DNA of 64,000 nt from Polaromonas sp. CG_9.7 (GCF_015752205.1 NZ_JADOVG010000017.1:1-64000), one strand, 5' to 3'; shown: positions 55,644 to 64,000, counted from the first letter of the stretch. The notes: generated by a model not told the origin, from the letters alone. A program made the numbers and translations.

Positions 55644-58600
55644 TCAGGCCTCTGGCGTGGTGCTGACCAGATTTTGCGCAGCGTTTTGAGGAAGCCACTT
55701 GCCCATCAATTGTTCAAATGCAGCCTCCACCTTTTTCGCAAAATCGTCTTGCATCTGGAACACCTCGGTGAACTCGGCAAACGCCCAGCGGCCATGCGTG
55801 CCCAGGTTGTTCACACCCGGAACCCAGTAAATGTCCATGGTTTCTTTTTTGATCTTGGCGTCCTCGCCGCGAAAGCCCTTGATCTCAACGATCAGATTCA
55901 ACAGGTCATCGTCGCCGTGGCCATCGTCAACGCGAACGATGAAGTCGGGCCGGTACTGACGCATTTCAGAGCCGTAGCGGTAGGGCACTTCCAAACCCAG
56001 GTTGTGGTTCTTGACGTAGGCTTTCACCAGCGGATGCGCTTCGGCCACGCGGCAGAACTCGGCCTCCCAGTCGCTGTCCAGAATGACCCAGTTGAGCTGG
56101 CAGTGCTGGGCGCTGGTTTCCCAGCGCTCGGTTTTTGAGGTGTTGAAGTTAACGTGGGCCGTACTGCCGGTCGGGTTGTAAGGGTCCAGCACTGCGTTGA
56201 TGGGGCGGGTGCCGACCAAGGTGCGAAGGATGCCAGCGTTGATGTGTTCGCAAGCCATGTCAGCCAGCATCTTGTATTTAAGCTGTGCGGGGTAAGTGCC
56301 GCCTTTGCAGTCCAGGTAACCATCAAGCCACTGCCGGGCAATGCGTTTGAGCTGGCCAAACAAGAGCAACCGGGGTTCGCCATCGGCGTCGCGCCATTTG
56401 CTCAGCACCAAGTGCGAGGTGAGTTCATACACCACCTGGGATGGACGCACATCTCGGGTGTGAACCAGGTTCAAGTCCACCGTTTCACCAATGATGCCGG
56501 ATTGCCGCGTCTCGGTCGCACCGACCAGATCAGGCGTCAGGACCAGAACCGAGTCCTTGTTGAATTCGGCTGTCAGCCGCTCTTGCGGTAATTCGGCGCG
56601 GTAGCCTTGCACGCGCGGGAATCTGATCTCCAAGGCATCGCGCTCGGGTCGCATGGCTTTGACCTGAATGGTCTGGCGCGGTTTCAGCGGTAGCGCGATC
56701 ACCGGCTCGGCGTTGAAGTCAAAGGGAATGCCCAGCACGTCGGCGTATTCAACGTCGAAAAGGCCTTGTTCGTTCAACTCATAAGACTGTCGGCGCAACG
56801 CGCGGCCAATGACCTGTTCGCACAGCAACTGGGTGCCAAAAGCGCGCACGCCCAGCACATGGGTGACCGTGTTGGTATCCCAGCCTTCGGTCAGCATGGA
56901 AACTGAAACAACGCAGCGGATGGAATCCCCCAGACGCCCAGGCTTGCCCACGGTGTTCATAACCTCTCGCAGCAGACTTGCATCGTCAAGCACTTTTCCT
57001 GCACGCAGATCGTCGGCAAGCTTGCCACCCCGCTCGAATATTTCGCTGCGGAAGCGTTCGATCTCGTCAGCTGCCACGGCGCGGAAATTGTCGTCCAGCG
57101 CTTCGCCAGATTCAAGCTGCTCGCTGTCAATCAACAATGTGCGCGGGCGGCCATGGAGGTTGCCATGCTCATCGTGGTTGCGAAACAGCGGCAGCCGTCC
57201 CTCGATCAGCTTGCTGGTGCCGTCCTTGTGCGGCTGCTGAAAACCCGAGATGTAGTCGTACACCAGCTTGGATGCCGATGTGTTGTTGCAGACGACGATA
57301 AAGCACGGGGGAACAGAAATCTTTTCCTGCGCCCACAACTCGAAGGTTTTTTCGTAGTGGCCATACAGCGCCTCAAGCGCAGTCTGTAATTGCGTCGGCA
57401 GGTCAAGCGGGCTCAAACCTTCTGCCTTGCCACGGCCTTTCTTGGGCATCTTGGCCCTGATGTGTTCCCACAGGTTGCGGAACATCGGCATTTCCGCACC
57501 CGGAATGTTGTCTGCTACCGGCACGCGCGGCAGTTTGACAATGCCGCATTCGATGGCGTCCATCAGGGAGAAGTCGCTCATGGTCCAGGGAAACAGCGTG
57601 CCCTCGGCGTAGCCGGAGCCGCGCAGGAAAAACGGCGTGGCCGACAAGTCGAATACACGCGCAACGCCCAGCTTGCGCTTGACCGCTTCCAGGCCCGTGA
57701 TCCAGAGCCGCGCGGCCTCGTTGTTTTCTTCAGCTTCTTTTCTGTCGTCACCCTTCAGGTCTTCCGCTTCCGCCTTGGGTCCGGGCTTTTCACGGTAGCA
57801 GTGGTGAGCTTCATCGTTGATAACAAGGACGTTGCTCAATCCCATCAGGTCAGGCATCACGCGCTGGAGCATCTGACCTTCGGTTTCCTGCGTGTTGAGC
57901 GCTTCGCCGCCTCGCCCTTGCAGCAGCAAGCGTCCTCCCTTGGACAGCTCCAGCCGCTCGCGCGGTTTGAAGGCATGGTAATTGGTAATGACGATCTTGG
58001 CGCGTTCCAGGTCGCCCAGCATGTCGCCGGGGACCAGTTCGCGGCTGGCGTAATAGCTGTCGGGGTCGTTGGGCTGCAAGACGCGTAAGCGGTCTTTGAT
58101 GGTGAGTCCAGGGGCAACTAGGAGAAAGCCGCGAGTGAACTTCTTGCTGTTTGGCCTGCGAACGGCGTTGATGGTTTGCCAGGCAATGAGCATGGCCATC
58201 ACGGTGGTCTTGCCCGCGCCGGTTGCCAGCTTGAGCGCCAAGCGCATCAGTTCCGGGTTGGCATCGTTGTTGGCATTGGCAAGGTGATCTATGAAGACCT
58301 GACCGGCTTTGCCAATTTGAGGCGCTACTTCCGTCAGCCAAACTGCCGTTTCAACGGCCTCGACCTGACAGAAAAAAGGACGAATACCGCTGAAATCGTG
58401 ATGGCGCCAGTGTTGCAAGAGGCGGGCTGTCTCGGGTGTCACGCGCCAGTCGTTGGTATTTTTCAAGGCGCGCCACTTGTCCACCTCTGTTCTGACCGAA
58501 TTGATGATGGCAGAGTGGTACTGCTGGGTCTGCGTGGACAGCGTGTCGTCAAACAGCAGCGCGTCTTGCTGCTGCGCACCTTTTTGCTTTTTAGGCTTGG

Positions 58601-58742
58601 GGATCGGGGTGATGAACTCGGCGGGTCGGCGTGTCTCGATGATCTGCTGTGTCGGCTGACCGGTCTTGTCGAGTTCCCAATAAAGCGCCGGATAGCCATA
58701 CGGCGAATTGAGAATTGGTTTCTCGAAGAATTGATTTTCCAC
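55644..58742 (-). CDS. Type III restriction endonuclease subunit (Res)
   Basis: 1032 residues. Superfamily 2 helicase: Walker A ATGAGKTTVMAML at about 171, DEAH in VINDEAHHCY at about 307, DLSATPFF motif III, and motif VI QVIGRALRR. C-terminal nuclease at about 930-960: RPDFIVRVDDG then LIVEIKGFRGEDAK (PD-(D/E)XK). It needs Mod for target recognition and cuts DNA after ATP-driven translocation or sliding. It is the promoter-proximal gene of the minus-strand defence operon. Confidence 0.93.
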   Translation of the reverse strand: MENQFFEKPILNSPYGYPALYWELDKTGQPTQQIIETRRPAEFITPIPKPKKQKGAQQQDALLFDDTLSTQTQQYHSAIINSVRTEVDKWRALKNTNDWRVTPETARLLQHWRHHDFSGIRPFFCQVEAVETAVWLTEVAPQIGKAGQVFIDHLANANNDANPELMRLALKLATGAGKTTVMAMLIAWQTINAVRRPNSKKFTRGFLLVAPGLTIKDRLRVLQPNDPDSYYASRELVPGDMLGDLERAKIVITNYHAFKPRERLELSKGGRLLLQGRGGEALNTQETEGQMLQRVMPDLMGLSNVLVINDEAHHCYREKPGPKAEAEDLKGDDRKEAEENNEAARLWITGLEAVKRKLGVARVFDLSATPFFLRGSGYAEGTLFPWTMSDFSLMDAIECGIVKLPRVPVADNIPGAEMPMFRNLWEHIRAKMPKKGRGKAEGLSPLDLPTQLQTALEALYGHYEKTFELWAQEKISVPPCFIVVCNNTSASKLVYDYISGFQQPHKDGTSKLIEGRLPLFRNHDEHGNLHGRPRTLLIDSEQLESGEALDDNFRAVAADEIERFRSEIFERGGKLADDLRAGKVLDDASLLREVMNTVGKPGRLGDSIRCVVSVSMLTEGWDTNTVTHVLGVRAFGTQLLCEQVIGRALRRQSYELNEQGLFDVEYADVLGIPFDFNAEPVIALPLKPRQTIQVKAMRPERDALEIRFPRVQGYRAELPQERLTAEFNKDSVLVLTPDLVGATETRQSGIIGETVDLNLVHTRDVRPSQVVYELTSHLVLSKWRDADGEPRLLLFGQLKRIARQWLDGYLDCKGGTYPAQLKYKMLADMACEHINAGILRTLVGTRPINAVLDPYNPTGSTAHVNFNTSKTERWETSAQHCQLNWVILDSDWEAEFCRVAEAHPLVKAYVKNHNLGLEVPYRYGSEMRQYRPDFIVRVDDGHGDDDLLNLIVEIKGFRGEDAKIKKETMDIYWVPGVNNLGTHGRWAFAEFTEVFQMQDDFAKKVEAAFEQLMGKWLPQNAAQNLVSTTPEA

Positions 58743-59159
58743 TGTGATCGAGTCCCTGTCATCAGCGCGGCTGACAATGCTGAATGCTAATTGTTATTGC
58801 CCATAAGTGTTTCAGTTTTTAACATTTGCACACCGGACTGAGGTATTTTAGGGTTGAATCGTTTATTTTCAGGCGGACAGGATTAAGAGCTACACAGTTG
58901 ACATTCGATAACAGCTCATGCTCGCGCTTTCTTTGCATTGGATGTGGCTGCGGACAACCAGCAACCAGGAAACTGGTCAAAAAAAATTACCACAAGCCAC
59001 ACCCAGTTGCTTTTGCAATCGAGATGGCAATTGAAGCCAAGTTCAAGGAGAAGCCAACAAAACACCTGTTGAACTTGGCTTCTCCCGAACCCAGGCAATA
59101 GCCAAGGCAGGCAGAGCCGGGGATTGTCGCCAGACAATCCCCGTTGGCAAAGCACGATA

Positions 59160-59395
59160 CTGATCAAGCTGCCCGGCACCGCCGCATGCCTTCCAGCCGC
59201 TCATGGATGCAGTCGGCAATTCACTGGATGGCCAGGCCCACCGGCTCATAGGTTTCCTGCGTGTTGAGGCCGTAGTAAACCAGCTCGCGCTGGATCCTAA
59301 GGGCGTCCAGAGCCAGTAGCTTGGACCCGAGCGGTCAGCTCAAGTGGGAAGAACGATTTCGGTTTTTCTCGATGTATTCATGCTGGACCCCTTGA
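59160..59395 (-). pseudogene. Decayed small gene
   Basis: From ATG at 59384 the minus strand reads MNTSRKTEIVLPT then stops; one base out of frame it continues SKLLALDALRIQRELVYYGL and NTQETYEPVGLAIQ, meets a TGA, and then IADCIHERLEGMRRCRAA. The pieces look like one protein of about 70 residues broken by a frameshift and a stop. Not assigned to a family; similar short genes occur next to DUF932 genes on mobile elements, by recollection. Confidence 0.4.
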
Positions 59396-59404
59396 GATGG
59401 GGTA

Positions 59405-59431
59405 ATAAAAAAGCCCGCATGCGGCGGGCGG
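59405..59431 (-). terminator. Rho-independent terminator (minus strand) after the Gp3-like gene
   Basis: On the minus strand gcccgccgcatgcgggc folds into a stem followed by six T. Confidence 0.85.
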
Positions 59432-59473
59432 GCTGGGGGAAGGCGAAACCCTCCCCAGCGCAAAGCGCATTGG

Positions 59474-60451
59474 TCAGGCCGCGCTGGAGGCCCGGCCTGA
59501 TTGGCTAGAGACACCAGAAGTGGATGCCTTCAGCCCGTTGACTCCTCCGTTGAGCTGCGCCGCCTTCTGGCTCAACTTGTCGGCCAGGCCAGGCTTTCCT
59601 CTGGTCCCCGTCACGCTGACATTCACCACGGTCCCCGCTTCGGCTTCCAGGCTGTCCGGGTAAAACTCTTCCACCACGGCAGCACCCTCTTCCTCGGACT
59701 CCTCGAACGCCCCTTCGGCAAAGCCCTGCCGGGCCGCCGCGTCCAGCGCTGCCTGGTCAAAGCCCAGCACATTGCGCTCAGCGCTTTGCATCTTTGCGCT
59801 CGTGATGGCGTCACCCATCGTCATGCCCGAACGTACTGTCAGATCGACGTAATATATTGCCGAGCGGTGCGACTGCGTGGTCGATTTCCCGCGCAGGCGC
59901 AGCTCCAGCGGCAGCGTGGACAGCAGGCCGCCCGAGACCGCATGGAAGTACTTAAGCCGCGTCAGCAGGGTGCGGATGCTGTTGAACCCTGTGGTGCGAA
60001 GCACAAAGCTGCCCAGTTCATCATCGTCCCCGATACGCACATTGAGCCGGCCGTAGGGCTTGCAGTGCCCGCTGATGCCAAGCGCACAGGCGTCCGGCGA
60101 AGGACACGGCAGCGTCTGGATGCCTGACGCCGTGGAGCGTCGGCAGGTCTCGCCGTTGCCCACACACAGCGGCCTGCCCGTTCCCCGGTCAAACAAGCTG
60201 TAGCTGGCCCGCAGGTTGAGGTCCGGGTCGTCAAACAGCAGCCGCACCGGAATGCTGCGCAGCTTGGTGCCCAGCCCTTTGCGCAGCGTTTCATCGACTG
60301 GGTGGTTGACCCAGCCATCTCGGTTCTGCACCTGGCTGGTGACGGTGAACTCGTCATCCTTTTCCGGCAGGCGCTTGCCATCTTTCACCACGATTTTCCC
60401 GATCGCAATCCGGCCGATAACCGGGGGCGTTAACGCCAATCCTTTGAGCAT
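59474..60451 (-). CDS. Mobile-element protein resembling Gp3-like recombination directionality factors
   Basis: 325 residues. A central Cys cluster (RPLCVGNGETCRR, LPCPSPDACALGISGHCKPYGRLNVRI) and GSFVLRTTGFNSIRTLLTRLKYF are seen in proteins labelled hydrolase or metal-binding on integrative elements and in the Gp3-like recombination directionality family. The C-terminus is acidic then Ser/Ala-rich. It has its own terminator 43 bases after the stop. Role as a directionality factor is inference from family resemblance; no integrase is in the window. Confidence 0.6.
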   Translation of the reverse strand: MLKGLALTPPVIGRIAIGKIVVKDGKRLPEKDDEFTVTSQVQNRDGWVNHPVDETLRKGLGTKLRSIPVRLLFDDPDLNLRASYSLFDRGTGRPLCVGNGETCRRSTASGIQTLPCPSPDACALGISGHCKPYGRLNVRIGDDDELGSFVLRTTGFNSIRTLLTRLKYFHAVSGGLLSTLPLELRLRGKSTTQSHRSAIYYVDLTVRSGMTMGDAITSAKMQSAERNVLGFDQAALDAAARQGFAEGAFEESEEEGAAVVEEFYPDSLEAEAGTVVNVSVTGTRGKPGLADKLSQKAAQLNGGVNGLKASTSGVSSQSGRASSAA

Positions 60452-60489
60452 GATGTTTCCTTTGGGGGTTGATAAAGTTGCCGTTGAAT

Positions 60490-60530
60490 AAAAAAAAGCC
60501 TGCCTCCTCTGGCATCCAGTGGAGGCAGGC
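60490..60530 (-). terminator. Rho-independent terminator (minus strand) after the YqaJ gene
   Basis: gcctgcctcc and ggaggcaggc pair; on the minus strand the stem is followed by eight T. Confidence 0.93.
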
Positions 60531-60622
60531 GGCTGCCTGAAATACCCCTGCGCTGAGGGACGTTGGCTTGGTCTTTTCTGACCTTTTTTGGAATTTTCCA
60601 GCTTAATTCGGCTGAGTTGAAT

Positions 60623-61627
60623 TCAGCCGTTGACCAGGAACCGCCGGGAGCCCGGCCTGACTAGGCAATAGCTTTGCGCCAGTTCAGGCTGCTCCTTCAG
60701 GAGACGATTGACATCGAGTCCCGTCCCGTCCTTGCTGCGCTTCCAGGTCACGTCGCCCGTCTCGAACACCGCTTTGGTGGCCTCGCCCATGCGCTGCTGG
60801 ATGCGCTGCTTGACCTGCGCTTCGAGCAAAATGTTGTCAGCGAGCACCTGTCGGATGGCCAGCAGGTCCGAGAACGCCGCTGACATGCCGGACTCCTGGG
60901 ACAAGTCCAGCACTTGGCCGCGGTCCTGGGGGTACAAAGCGCGCAGGGCGACATCGGCCGAGTCCGAGCCGTCTGCTGGCGGGGCCTGATCGCTGGCAAC
61001 ATACCCCCAGAATTGGCGCTCCAGTTCCACCAGCCGGGTGATCATTTCCTCGTCCCGGTCAATGCGGTGAATCTGCAATTCCTGCCCGCAAATCAAGACG
61101 GCTACGTCCGCCGCCTGCTTGCCGGTGACGGCGAGCTGGTGCATGACCTGCAGCTGCACATACTCAGGCACGCCCTCCTTCCAGAGGCGGGCGCCGTTCA
61201 TGCCAGCGGTCTTGCATTCCAGAATCTGCACATCGGAGGCGCCAACGATTTCCCGATCGATGTTGGCCAGCATCCAGGGTTCCTGCGGATGCTGCAGCAC
61301 GGCATTGACACGCCGCACCTTGTGGCCGGTGCGCCGGGTGTAGTGCGCCGCCACAATTGACTCCAGCAGCGTGCCCCAGTACATCGGGCTGGTTTCGTCG
61401 TTCGGGTCGATTTTTGGCAAACCGGCGTCCCGGCCGGTCTTTTCCATCCAGAGCGCCAAGGGCGACTTGTAGGGGTGAAGGCCGATGGCCGCGCCCGCAT
61501 CCGAGCTGCCGATGCCGCCCTGGCGGACTTTGAGCCACTCGTCGCGGTTGAGGTGGTTGGTCCTGACCAGCTTCAGGGCAGGCCGGGGTTTGAGAGGCTT
61601 TTCTTCAGTGGTGACTGCGTTGCGCAT
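60623..61627 (-). CDS. YqaJ-type (lambda exonuclease family) recombinase nuclease
   Basis: 334 residues. VRQGGIGSSDAGAAIGLHPYKSPLALW at about 35 is the YqaJ signature, followed by WGTLLESIVAAHY (Glu), DREIVG and QILECKTAG (E-x-K catalytic pair), then YVQLQVMHQLAVTG. It is an alkaline 5'-3' exonuclease of phages and integrative elements, usually paired with a single-strand annealing protein, which is not seen here. It stands between two terminators, so it is a single-gene unit. Confidence 0.88.
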   Translation of the reverse strand: MRNAVTTEEKPLKPRPALKLVRTNHLNRDEWLKVRQGGIGSSDAGAAIGLHPYKSPLALWMEKTGRDAGLPKIDPNDETSPMYWGTLLESIVAAHYTRRTGHKVRRVNAVLQHPQEPWMLANIDREIVGASDVQILECKTAGMNGARLWKEGVPEYVQLQVMHQLAVTGKQAADVAVLICGQELQIHRIDRDEEMITRLVELERQFWGYVASDQAPPADGSDSADVALRALYPQDRGQVLDLSQESGMSAAFSDLLAIRQVLADNILLEAQVKQRIQQRMGEATKAVFETGDVTWKRSKDGTGLDVNRLLKEQPELAQSYCLVRPGSRRFLVNG

Positions 61628-61669
61628 GGTGATTCCTTTGAGTGAATTGGTTTTTGGTAGCTACAAATG

Positions 61670-61702
61670 AAAAAACCCCGTTCAACCGAAATCGAACGGG
61701 GT
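61670..61702 (-). terminator. Rho-independent terminator (minus strand) after the DUF932 gene
   Basis: accccgttc and gaacggggt pair across a ten-base loop; on the minus strand the stem is followed by six T. Confidence 0.92.
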
Positions 61703-61737
61703 CTATGCCGGCGCTAGGCCGGAACTGTTCCGACTGC

Positions 61738-62706
61738 TCAAGCCGCCAGCTGCAGCGCATAGTCCAGCGCCCGCTGCTTGAGGTTGGCGCCCTGCCCGAA
61801 CCAGGCACTGTCCATCCGGTACTCCTGGCTCCTGGCCCGCTTTTCATGGTCTACGAACTCGGTGACCGCACAAAGCAGTCCCCAGGCGGTGCCGCTGGCC
61901 GCTTGAAGTTCTGCGCCTCTTCCCTGCCCCTCGTACAGCGACTGGACCTTTTTCAAGGCCCGCTCATTCGTCAAGCCCAGGCTGGGATCGACATGGCTGT
62001 CGGTCTGGCACAGGACTTTCAGAAAGTAGTTCATGGACTCGTGGCTCTTGACCTTACGCTCGGACAGTGTCTTCATGCGGTACATGAAGCTGTCCCATTG
62101 CGAGACCGCAATGCCCAGTTGCTTCTTGACCGCCTGCGCGTCAAAGCTGGTGCTGTGCGGCACCTTGATGGCGCTGCTGGCACCGTTCAGGGCGATCGAC
62201 AAGGTGTTGTTGCACACCACCCGGATGGTGGTGGGCGTCGCGGTCGTGGCCAGCGTTCCATCACACGACGTGGCCAGCAGGATGTAGCCCTTGACCACGT
62301 CGTTGCCCTTGAGCGCCGTTTCCTTGCCGGTGCGCGCCAGCGCCCAGAACTTCTTGCCGGCCTTCAGCACGCCTGCCGTTTCCAGCTCGAAACCAGACAT
62401 TTCCGTCAGGTCCCGGTAGAACTCCAGCACGGCGCGCGGCTGGACCACTTGGTAGCGGCTGCCGACCACCGACAGGGGTGCCTTGGTGTCGCTGCGGTAG
62501 AGCACTTTCTGGTCGTCAAAGGACATGATCGAGCCCAGCGAACCGATCTGGTCGGCCAGGTAGCGAACCGGGGTCTCACAGATAGTCCAGTCCATGCCGG
62601 CTTTTTCTGCCCAGACTTCAATCGGTTGCTTCCGGGGAAGCTGGTTGCCCAGCTGGTGCCAAGGGGTGTCGCCGACATAGGCCATTTTTTCGATAAGGTG
62701 TGCCAT
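61738..62706 (-). CDS. DUF932 (phage/plasmid-like) protein
   Basis: 322 residues from ATG at 62706, where MAHLIEKMAYVGDTPWHQLGNQL is the usual start; the frame extends 43 codons upstream without protein-like composition. DUF932/TIGR03299 family, with VGSRYQVVQPRAVLEFYRDL and TPTTIRVVCNNTLSIAL. Found on plasmids, phages and conjugative elements; function unknown. Own terminator downstream. Confidence 0.87.
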   Translation of the reverse strand: MAHLIEKMAYVGDTPWHQLGNQLPRKQPIEVWAEKAGMDWTICETPVRYLADQIGSLGSIMSFDDQKVLYRSDTKAPLSVVGSRYQVVQPRAVLEFYRDLTEMSGFELETAGVLKAGKKFWALARTGKETALKGNDVVKGYILLATSCDGTLATTATPTTIRVVCNNTLSIALNGASSAIKVPHSTSFDAQAVKKQLGIAVSQWDSFMYRMKTLSERKVKSHESMNYFLKVLCQTDSHVDPSLGLTNERALKKVQSLYEGQGRGAELQAASGTAWGLLCAVTEFVDHEKRARSQEYRMDSAWFGQGANLKQRALDYALQLAA

Positions 62707-63014
62707 GGTGATTTTTCTTTCGTGGGTTGAGTAAATGGATAAAAAGGTGAGGGGTTGAGGAAACAGGGAATCCGGGCGTGGCAAAGCCGCCGTGTCAAAG
62801 CGCAGCAGCACGCAGGCCAGTGCGGGGCGGATCAAGCAAAAACAGGGAAAGCGAAGGGAACGGGAAAGCTACGCAAAATAGAAAAGGTGCCGGGGATGGT
62901 GACAATCCGGACGGGGTGACATGCGTTGCACACATCAGGTCTGCATCATGGCAGGGTATGCCCTGCGTAGCGCAGGAAACCGGTCGGATGCCTGGAAACG
63001 GGGGATCGGCTGAT
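62707..63014. other. Gene-free stretch upstream of the DUF932 gene
   Basis: About 300 bases with no supported frame. It should carry the DUF932 promoter; I see no convincing repeat. Confidence 0.4.
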
Positions 63015-63347
63015 TTAGACGCGCTGCGCGCCGAACGTATAACCGCACTCCAGACAGCGGCAGTTGTTCAGAATGTGCTCGTCAACCACTTCGCCTAGCG
63101 TTGCGCCAACGGCACAACCGGCAGCGCCGCCAAACAGCGCGCCAAGAATGGCGCCGGCCAGCGTGCCCAGAATCGCGCCACCGGGGCCGGCAGCCAATCC
63201 GACCGTGCCGCCAATTTCTGCGCCGCCCATCGTGCTGGCCGCGCCACTTGCAGCGCCCGCCACAGTGCCGATGGCGCCGCACGCTTTCTTGCCAAGGTTC
63301 CGGGTGTCGATGCGCCCAGATTTACATTTCGGACATGTAGATGGCAT
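63015..63347 (-). CDS. Small zinc-ribbon/glycine-zipper protein
   Basis: 110 residues from ATG at 63347, with AAGGAG about 8 bases upstream. An N-terminal CPKC pair and a C-terminal CRCLEC pair could form one zinc ribbon around a central Gly/Ala-rich segment (about residues 25-85; GGTVGLAAGPGGAILGTLAG), a glycine zipper likely to enter the membrane. Such proteins occur on mobile elements; function unknown. Confidence 0.72.
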   Translation of the reverse strand: MPSTCPKCKSGRIDTRNLGKKACGAIGTVAGAASGAASTMGGAEIGGTVGLAAGPGGAILGTLAGAILGALFGGAAGCAVGATLGEVVDEHILNNCRCLECGYTFGAQRV

Positions 63348-63399
63348 TGGTAAAAACTCCTTGTGTTGTGTTGAAAAGAATGTGTGTTCTTGCTCACTT

Positions 63400-63540
63400 T
63401 TAAATTTCTTGATGAGCACGCAGCGCGTCCTCCCTGACTTTTTCGATGTACTTGGTAAAGCCCATGACAGACAAGGCTCCGACCGCAAAAGCGATGGCAA
63501 ATGCGGCCAGATATGCCAAAGGGGAGTTGGTGGGAATCAA
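63400..63540 (-). CDS. 46-residue membrane protein (small ORF)
   Basis: TTG start at 63540 with AAAGGA seven to twelve bases upstream. The product has one membrane helix (LAYLAAFAIAFAVGALSVMG) and a charged tail (FTKYIEKVREDALRAHQEI). It lies between the RadC-type gene and the zinc-ribbon gene on the same strand, 52 bases upstream of the latter. No family recognised. Confidence 0.55.
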   Translation of the reverse strand: MIPTNSPLAYLAAFAIAFAVGALSVMGFTKYIEKVREDALRAHQEI

Positions 63541-63572
63541 GGTTTTTTTCCTTTCAGGGGGTTGATAGCGGG

Positions 63573-64000
63573 TTACAGCAGTCCGCGCTCTGCAAAGCTG
63601 ACCACCATGCTGCGTGTCACCACGAAGTGGTCGAGCACCCGCACATCGACCAGTGCGAGCGCAGACTTGAGGGTCTGCGTCAGCAACTCGTCGGCCCGGG
63701 AGGGCTCGGCGTGACCACTGGGGTGGTTGTGAGTCAGAATGACAGCTGCCGCGTTGCGGGCCAGCGCCTCGATCACGACCTCGCGCGGATAGACCGAGGT
63801 CTGGGTGAGGGTCCCCCTGAACAGCTCGACCGTTTCGATCACTCGGTTTTGGGCATCGAGGAACACGACGGCAAAGACCTCATGCGGACGGTCAGCCAGC
63901 AGTAGGCGTAGGTAATCACGCACGGCATCTGGCGACGCCAGAGCATTGCCTTCGCTCACCTCACACTCCAACAGCGTCAAGGCCTGCTGCACTGCCGGAG
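63573..64000 (-). CDS. RadC-type JAMM-domain protein (partial)
   Basis: At least 139 residues; a GTG at 63992 could start it, but relatives on mobile elements have about 20-25 more residues, so it probably begins outside the window. Conserved: [46 protein letters not shown], and the JAMM metal motif HNHPSG then S-R-A-D. RadC-like proteins are common near the ends of integrative elements and plasmids; the biochemical role is unknown. Confidence 0.9.
   Translation of the reverse strand, partial: PAVQQALTLLECEVSEGNALASPDAVRDYLRLLLADRPHEVFAVVFLDAQNRVIETVELFRGTLTQTSVYPREVVIEALARNAAAVILTHNHPSGHAEPSRADELLTQTLKSALALVDVRVLDHFVVTRSMVVSFAERGLL

Larger units (their letters stand above)
58743..59473. other. 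Gene-poor junction between defence operon and mobile-element genes
   Basis: About 730 bases. A plus-strand frame at 58826-59101 (91 codons) has no ribosome binding site or family and is probably not real. The first 150 bases should hold the Res promoter. The right part carries a decayed minus-strand gene and a terminator, listed separately. Confidence 0.45.

Noticed and set aside
58826..59101. Plus-strand frame of 91 codons in the junction region
   Set aside because: No ribosome binding site, no family, mixed composition.
46837..64000. Second copy of the tRNA-Ser 3' end as an attachment repeat
   Set aside because: Looked for tcgaatctcaccgcttcc on both strands to the window end and did not see it; it may lie beyond.

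Overview
The window looks like a chromosomal segment of a Burkholderiales bacterium of the Comamonadaceae (Polaromonas/Rhodoferax/Acidovorax type). GC is high. The protein sequences are of that group: tandem cyanophycin synthetases, Urt urea transporter, HupE/UreJ inside the urease operon. Short palindromes of the form gctat-(A/T-rich)-atagc, common in that family, are scattered between genes. The species assignment is inference.

Layout. 1-4.5 kb: the end of ETF-ubiquinone oxidoreductase, a MaoC-type hydratase, an acyl-CoA dehydrogenase and a DUF485/ActP acetate uptake pair. 4.7-13.4 kb: a small lipoprotein, then a cyanophycin locus with a DUF1854 protein and an ABC exporter-type protein on the minus strand and two cyanophycin synthetases on the plus strand; the first synthetase has a ruined Mur-ligase P-loop. 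13.5-24.5 kb: ureD, a small Cys-rich secreted protein, a CHASE/PAS histidine kinase, and the urea ABC transporter urtABCDE on the minus strand, with a pair of long inverted repeats between urtD and urtE. 24.7-36 kb: a MNT/HEPN toxin-antitoxin pair, a YahK-like alcohol dehydrogenase, an AI-2E/PerM permease, several small conserved proteins, a nuclease-helicase of the XPD/DinG type, DctA and a second-type IF-1. 36.3-41 kb: a LuxR-type response regulator overlapping a giant NCS1-permease/Cys-cluster/histidine kinase/receiver fusion. Divergent from it, 41.0-46.7 kb: ureA-hupE-ureB-ureC-(OB-fold protein)-ureE-ureF-ureG, headed by a near-perfect sigma-54 promoter and a 13-C homopolymer. A tRNA-Ser(UGA) closes this part.

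46.9-64 kb is accessory DNA, almost entirely on the minus strand and running toward the tRNA gene. It holds a defence island: a type III restriction subunit, an AAA ATPase plus DUF4276 TOPRIM-like pair nested between Res and Mod, the Mod methyltransferase with an AT-rich recognition segment, an OLD-family ATPase/nuclease, and a UvrD-type helicase with an N-terminal RelE-like domain. Upstream are mobile-element genes (Gp3-like protein, YqaJ exonuclease, DUF932, RadC-type JAMM protein), three of them followed by their own terminators. No integrase, transposase, rRNA or CRISPR array is visible.

Working together: urea import (Urt), hydrolysis (Ure) with nickel uptake (HupE) and maturation (UreDEFG), and cyanophycin storage form a nitrogen block. 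It is plausibly controlled by sigma-54/NtrC and by the transporter-kinase/LuxR regulator pair. The last 17 kb is an acquired anti-phage and mobile-element region placed beside a tRNA gene.
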